From positions 1 to 14,845 of the forward strand of contig CAZFAT010000151.1 in the NCBI GenBank assembly GCA_964517075.1: a stretch of DNA of 14,845 nucleotides, given 5' to 3'. This DNA comes from CAZFAT01 sp964517075. GTDB taxonomy: Bacteria > Acidobacteriota > Vicinamibacteria > Vicinamibacterales > SCN-69-37. The notes beneath the pieces are model-generated. The model saw only the letters and a program-made list of their open reading frames with translations. It ran no database searches and was not told where the DNA came from. Shown here in pieces: positions 12,840 to 14,845 of the stretch (within the stretch, counting starts at the first letter, position 1; each line of letters starts with the position of its first letter). A program made the translations under genes and the position numbers.

Positions 12840-14555
12840 TTACAGCGGCCTGACGATCAGCCGTGTTTCACGCTGCGGCGCAATGTCCAGCGGCAAGCCA
12901 CGCTGCAACTCGGCGCCCGTGCGCACGTCGCGCGTGCCGCTCGCGACGTCCCGCACCTCGTAGCGGCGCCCCGCCTCGACCGTGAACCACTCGGGGAACT
13001 GGTTCATCCGGGGCCAGTCCATCGGCATGCCCATGTGCGTGCGGTGACGTGGCGGGTCGAAGCGCAGGACTCCGGACCAGGCCGTCTCCGCCCGAAGGGT
13101 GATCAGCAGCGCCCGACCGTCCCGCGTCGCGCCGTAGACCACATCCGGCCTCCAGGGCTGCACGTGCGTGCCACCCGTCTTCCACAGCGCGTACATGATA
13201 GACGTCCGGTTGAAGTTGCCGTCGGCGTACGCGCCCTCGACGACCCCGCGCCCACGCCAGCGCTCGGTGTTGGGCCGATGCGCCCAGTCCTGCTTGGTCC
13301 ACATCCAGTGTGTCTGGTAGTCGATCCACGCCGCCGCGGAGGCGACCGGCTCCCGATTGTAGAGGTTCAGCGCGCCCTCGACGGCGTCCGCGTCCCCGTC
13401 CTGCCCGAGCGACTCCCAGTTGAAGCCGCGATACTTTGCGTCGAGCGACGAGAGCGCGCGCAGCACGGCTTCCCGGTACGCCGCCGTCCCGTCCAGCAGG
13501 TAGACCGTGTAGAAGCCGTTGAGGATGTAGCCGAAGTTGTCGGCGACGCCGGGATTCACGACCGTACCCGCACGCGGATCGATCACGTTGTAGAACAGGC
13601 CGTCCTCGTTCCGGCCGACCTCGAGGATGCGATCGAGCATGGCGTGCATCGGCGCCCGATAGCGGGCCGCCTTCGCCGGATCGACCTTCGTGATCGTCGC
13701 GTAGAACTCGGTCAGGCCCGAGACGATCTCGTTCCCGTGATCGCGCAGCCGCAGGGTCTCGAAGTCGCGCGTGGGATGGTGACCGTCCAGCAGGTAGTAC
13801 TCCCCGAGACGGGTCGCGTACTCGAGGTAGCGCGCGTCGTTCGTCATCCAGTACGCGCGCGAGAGCGCCTGGAGCATGTTCCCGTTGACCTCGGGATTGT
13901 CGGACGGGAGCCGACCGCGCGGCGTGTCGATCGGCGCATGGCGCCAGATGTCGTCGAGCATGCCGAACATCCGCGCCCGCCACGGCGTCTCGCCCAGGAA
14001 CTCGGTGATCGGCAGCAGCCCGTCTTTGACGTACTCGGAGGATCCGAACAGGATCCGGGTCAGGTCGGGCGCGTCGAAGGCGAAGCCCTTCTTCGAGAAC
14101 GACCAGGTGTCGGGCAGGCGGTCGAGCCGCGACGTGAGCACGGTTTCGGTTCGGAGGATGTCGATCATCCGCCCCTGATAGAGCGCCGGGTCGGTGAAGT
14201 ACGCGGTGAGGACGAGGAAGGGATAGAGATCCGCCGACGTGTCCTGCGCATTCCAGATGTCGAGACCCTCGCCCTGGAGATGCCGCGGGAGCAGACCCGA
14301 GGCGGGATCCGCGAACGTCAGCCAGTCGCGCATCAGCCGGCGCGAGCGAACGAAGGCCTCGTTCGCCGCACGCGCGTTCTCCGCCGCCGCGGCAAACGCC
14401 GGTTCGGACGCCGCGTCCACACCAGCCTCGGCGGGCGGGACCGCCCCCGGCGTCGCACCCGATGCCGGCGTGCGCGCCGGCGCGCAGGCCGAGGCGCACA
14501 GCACGGCGGCCGCGACCGCCATCCGGCGGAACGGACAACGTAGACGGCGGGTCAT
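12840..14555 (-). CDS. Lipoprotein of unrecognised family, possibly an alpha/alpha-toroid carbohydrate-active protein
   Basis: I do not recognise a named family. The ATG at 14555 gives 571 aa; an ATG at 14600 is in frame but adds a non-signal-like leader. The N-terminus has arginines, a hydrophobic stretch MAVAAAVLCASAC, and a plausible lipobox with Cys at 24, followed by an Ala/Pro-rich linker to about residue 55. The body is rich in Trp, Tyr and Asp and contains many helices of similar size, for example LPRHLQGEGLDIWNAQDTSA, GNMLQALSRAYWMTNDARYL, GNEIVSGLTEFYATIT and NFGYILNGFYTVYLLDG. This pattern suggests an alpha/alpha barrel of the kind found in glycoside hydrolases and polysaccharide lyases. 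The last 100 or so residues look beta-rich (GRALLITLRAETAWSGVLRFD, RYEVRDVASGTRDV). It leads the minus-strand run that contains the oligogalacturonate lyase, so a role in pectin handling at the cell surface is reasonable but inferred from context only. Confidence 0.8.
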   Translation of the reverse strand: MTRRLRCPFRRMAVAAAVLCASACAPARTPASGATPGAVPPAEAGVDAASEPAFAAAAENARAANEAFVRSRRLMRDWLTFADPASGLLPRHLQGEGLDIWNAQDTSADLYPFLVLTAYFTDPALYQGRMIDILRTETVLTSRLDRLPDTWSFSKKGFAFDAPDLTRILFGSSEYVKDGLLPITEFLGETPWRARMFGMLDDIWRHAPIDTPRGRLPSDNPEVNGNMLQALSRAYWMTNDARYLEYATRLGEYYLLDGHHPTRDFETLRLRDHGNEIVSGLTEFYATITKVDPAKAARYRAPMHAMLDRILEVGRNEDGLFYNVIDPRAGTVVNPGVADNFGYILNGFYTVYLLDGTAAYREAVLRALSSLDAKYRGFNWESLGQDGDADAVEGALNLYNREPVASAAAWIDYQTHWMWTKQDWAHRPNTERWRGRGVVEGAYADGNFNRTSIMYALWKTGGTHVQPWRPDVVYGATRDGRALLITLRAETAWSGVLRFDPPRHRTHMGMPMDWPRMNQFPEWFTVEAGRRYEVRDVASGTRDVRTGAELQRGLPLDIAPQRETRLIVRPL

Positions 14556-14596
14556 GGGCGCGACCAGCTTACCCCGCCCCGGCTCCCTCCGGTCGA

Positions 14597-14722
14597 TCAC
14601 GAGTGCGGCCAGAACGCGCGCACGAACCGACGCAGGTGACGGATCGCCAACCGAACCAGCGCGGCCAGGATCACCGCGCCGGCGGCCACACCCAGCGCGA
14701 TGACGATCGCCGTCGTTGACAT
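14597..14722 (-). CDS. Possible small single-span membrane protein (41 aa)
   Basis: An ATG at 14722 opens a 41-aa frame ending in TGA at 14597. The product starts MSTTAIVIALGVAAGAVILA and continues with an Arg/His-rich tail ending RAFWPHS. This is one hydrophobic helix followed by a basic C-terminus, the layout of many small inner-membrane proteins. Third codon positions are mostly G or C, as in the neighbouring genes. There is no strong ribosome site before the ATG. It lies 41 nt upstream of the 571-aa lipoprotein gene in the same direction. I do not recognise it; it could be a chance ORF. Confidence 0.4.
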   Translation of the reverse strand: MSTTAIVIALGVAAGAVILAALVRLAIRHLRRFVRAFWPHS

Positions 14723-14788
14723 GTGGCTGGGCCGATCGGCGTCACTCGCCGTCCTGATCAGCAGTTACGCGACGTCGGTGGTCGAGCC

Positions 14789-14845
14789 TCACGGCAGGCG
14801 CGCCGCCTCAGCGCGCGCCGCCTCGAGCATCGGGATGTCGGCGTC
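14789..14845 (-). CDS. 3' end of a gene running off the right edge
   Basis: On the minus strand the frame entering at the edge reads DADIPMLEAARAEAARLP and then TGA at 14789-14791. The sequence has strong G/C third positions and resembles the helical ends of acidobacterial TPR or TolB-like proteins (DPDIPIL..AKAEYAKL type). Only 18 residues are visible, so the product cannot be named, and the reading as coding is itself tentative. Confidence 0.4.
   Translation of the reverse strand, partial: DADIPMLEAARAEAARLP

Noticed and set aside
12837..14543. 568-aa open frame on the + strand
   Set aside because: It lies wholly opposite the 571-aa lipoprotein gene. Its product is Arg/Val/Pro-rich with no domain or signal, typical of an antisense frame in GC-rich DNA.
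1..14845. Mobile elements, CRISPR arrays, tRNA or rRNA genes, defence systems
   Set aside because: No transposase or integrase domains, terminal repeats, regularly spaced repeats or RNA gene cores were seen on either strand.

Overview
The window is a very GC-rich, densely coded stretch with strong G/C preference at third codon positions. The gene mix is periplasmic molybdenum hydroxylase, carbamoyltransferase, secreted serine hydrolase, pectin-degrading enzymes, HD-GYP protein and LolA-like remnant. This fits a Gram-negative soil bacterium, and by general resemblance most likely an acidobacterium of the Vicinamibacteria type. That placement is inference; no rRNA or other marker lies in the window. 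No tRNA, rRNA, CRISPR array, transposase or integrase was seen.

Region 1 (1-4537, + strand) is a tightly packed run of three genes: the 3' part of an isoquinoline 1-oxidoreductase-type molybdopterin subunit, a carbamoyltransferase (NodU/CmcH/TobZ family) and a secreted beta-lactamase-like serine hydrolase. Spacings are 13 nt or less, so the three probably share one transcript. The carbamoyltransferase keeps its C-terminal domain motifs but appears to have lost every metal ligand of its Kae1-like domain.

Region 2 (4543-6682) holds a minus-strand acyl-CoA dehydrogenase/group D flavoprotein, convergent with the serine hydrolase. Divergent from it is a membrane-anchored FkbM-type methyltransferase on the + strand.

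Region 3 (6748-14555) looks like a pectin/rhamnogalacturonan utilisation region. On the + strand lie a secreted GH106-like alpha-L-rhamnosidase and a membrane HD-GYP protein with an altered GYP motif. Facing them on the minus strand is a gene run, in transcription order: a 571-aa lipoprotein of unrecognised family, a 3'-truncated secreted alpha/beta hydrolase, a PL22-like oligogalacturonate lyase, and a frameshifted remnant of a LolA/lipoprotein-sorting-like gene. The two broken genes suggest that this minus-strand cluster is eroding. The rhamnosidase and lyase would act on the backbone sugars of rhamnogalacturonan and homogalacturonan.

Region 4 (14597-14845, minus strand) has a possible 41-aa single-span membrane protein and the last 18 codons of another gene running off the right edge.

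Nothing here is clearly a new defence or mobile system. The items most worth a second look are the metal-site-less carbamoyltransferase, the truncated hydrolase translationally coupled to the lyase, the frameshifted remnant, and the unrecognised lipoprotein.
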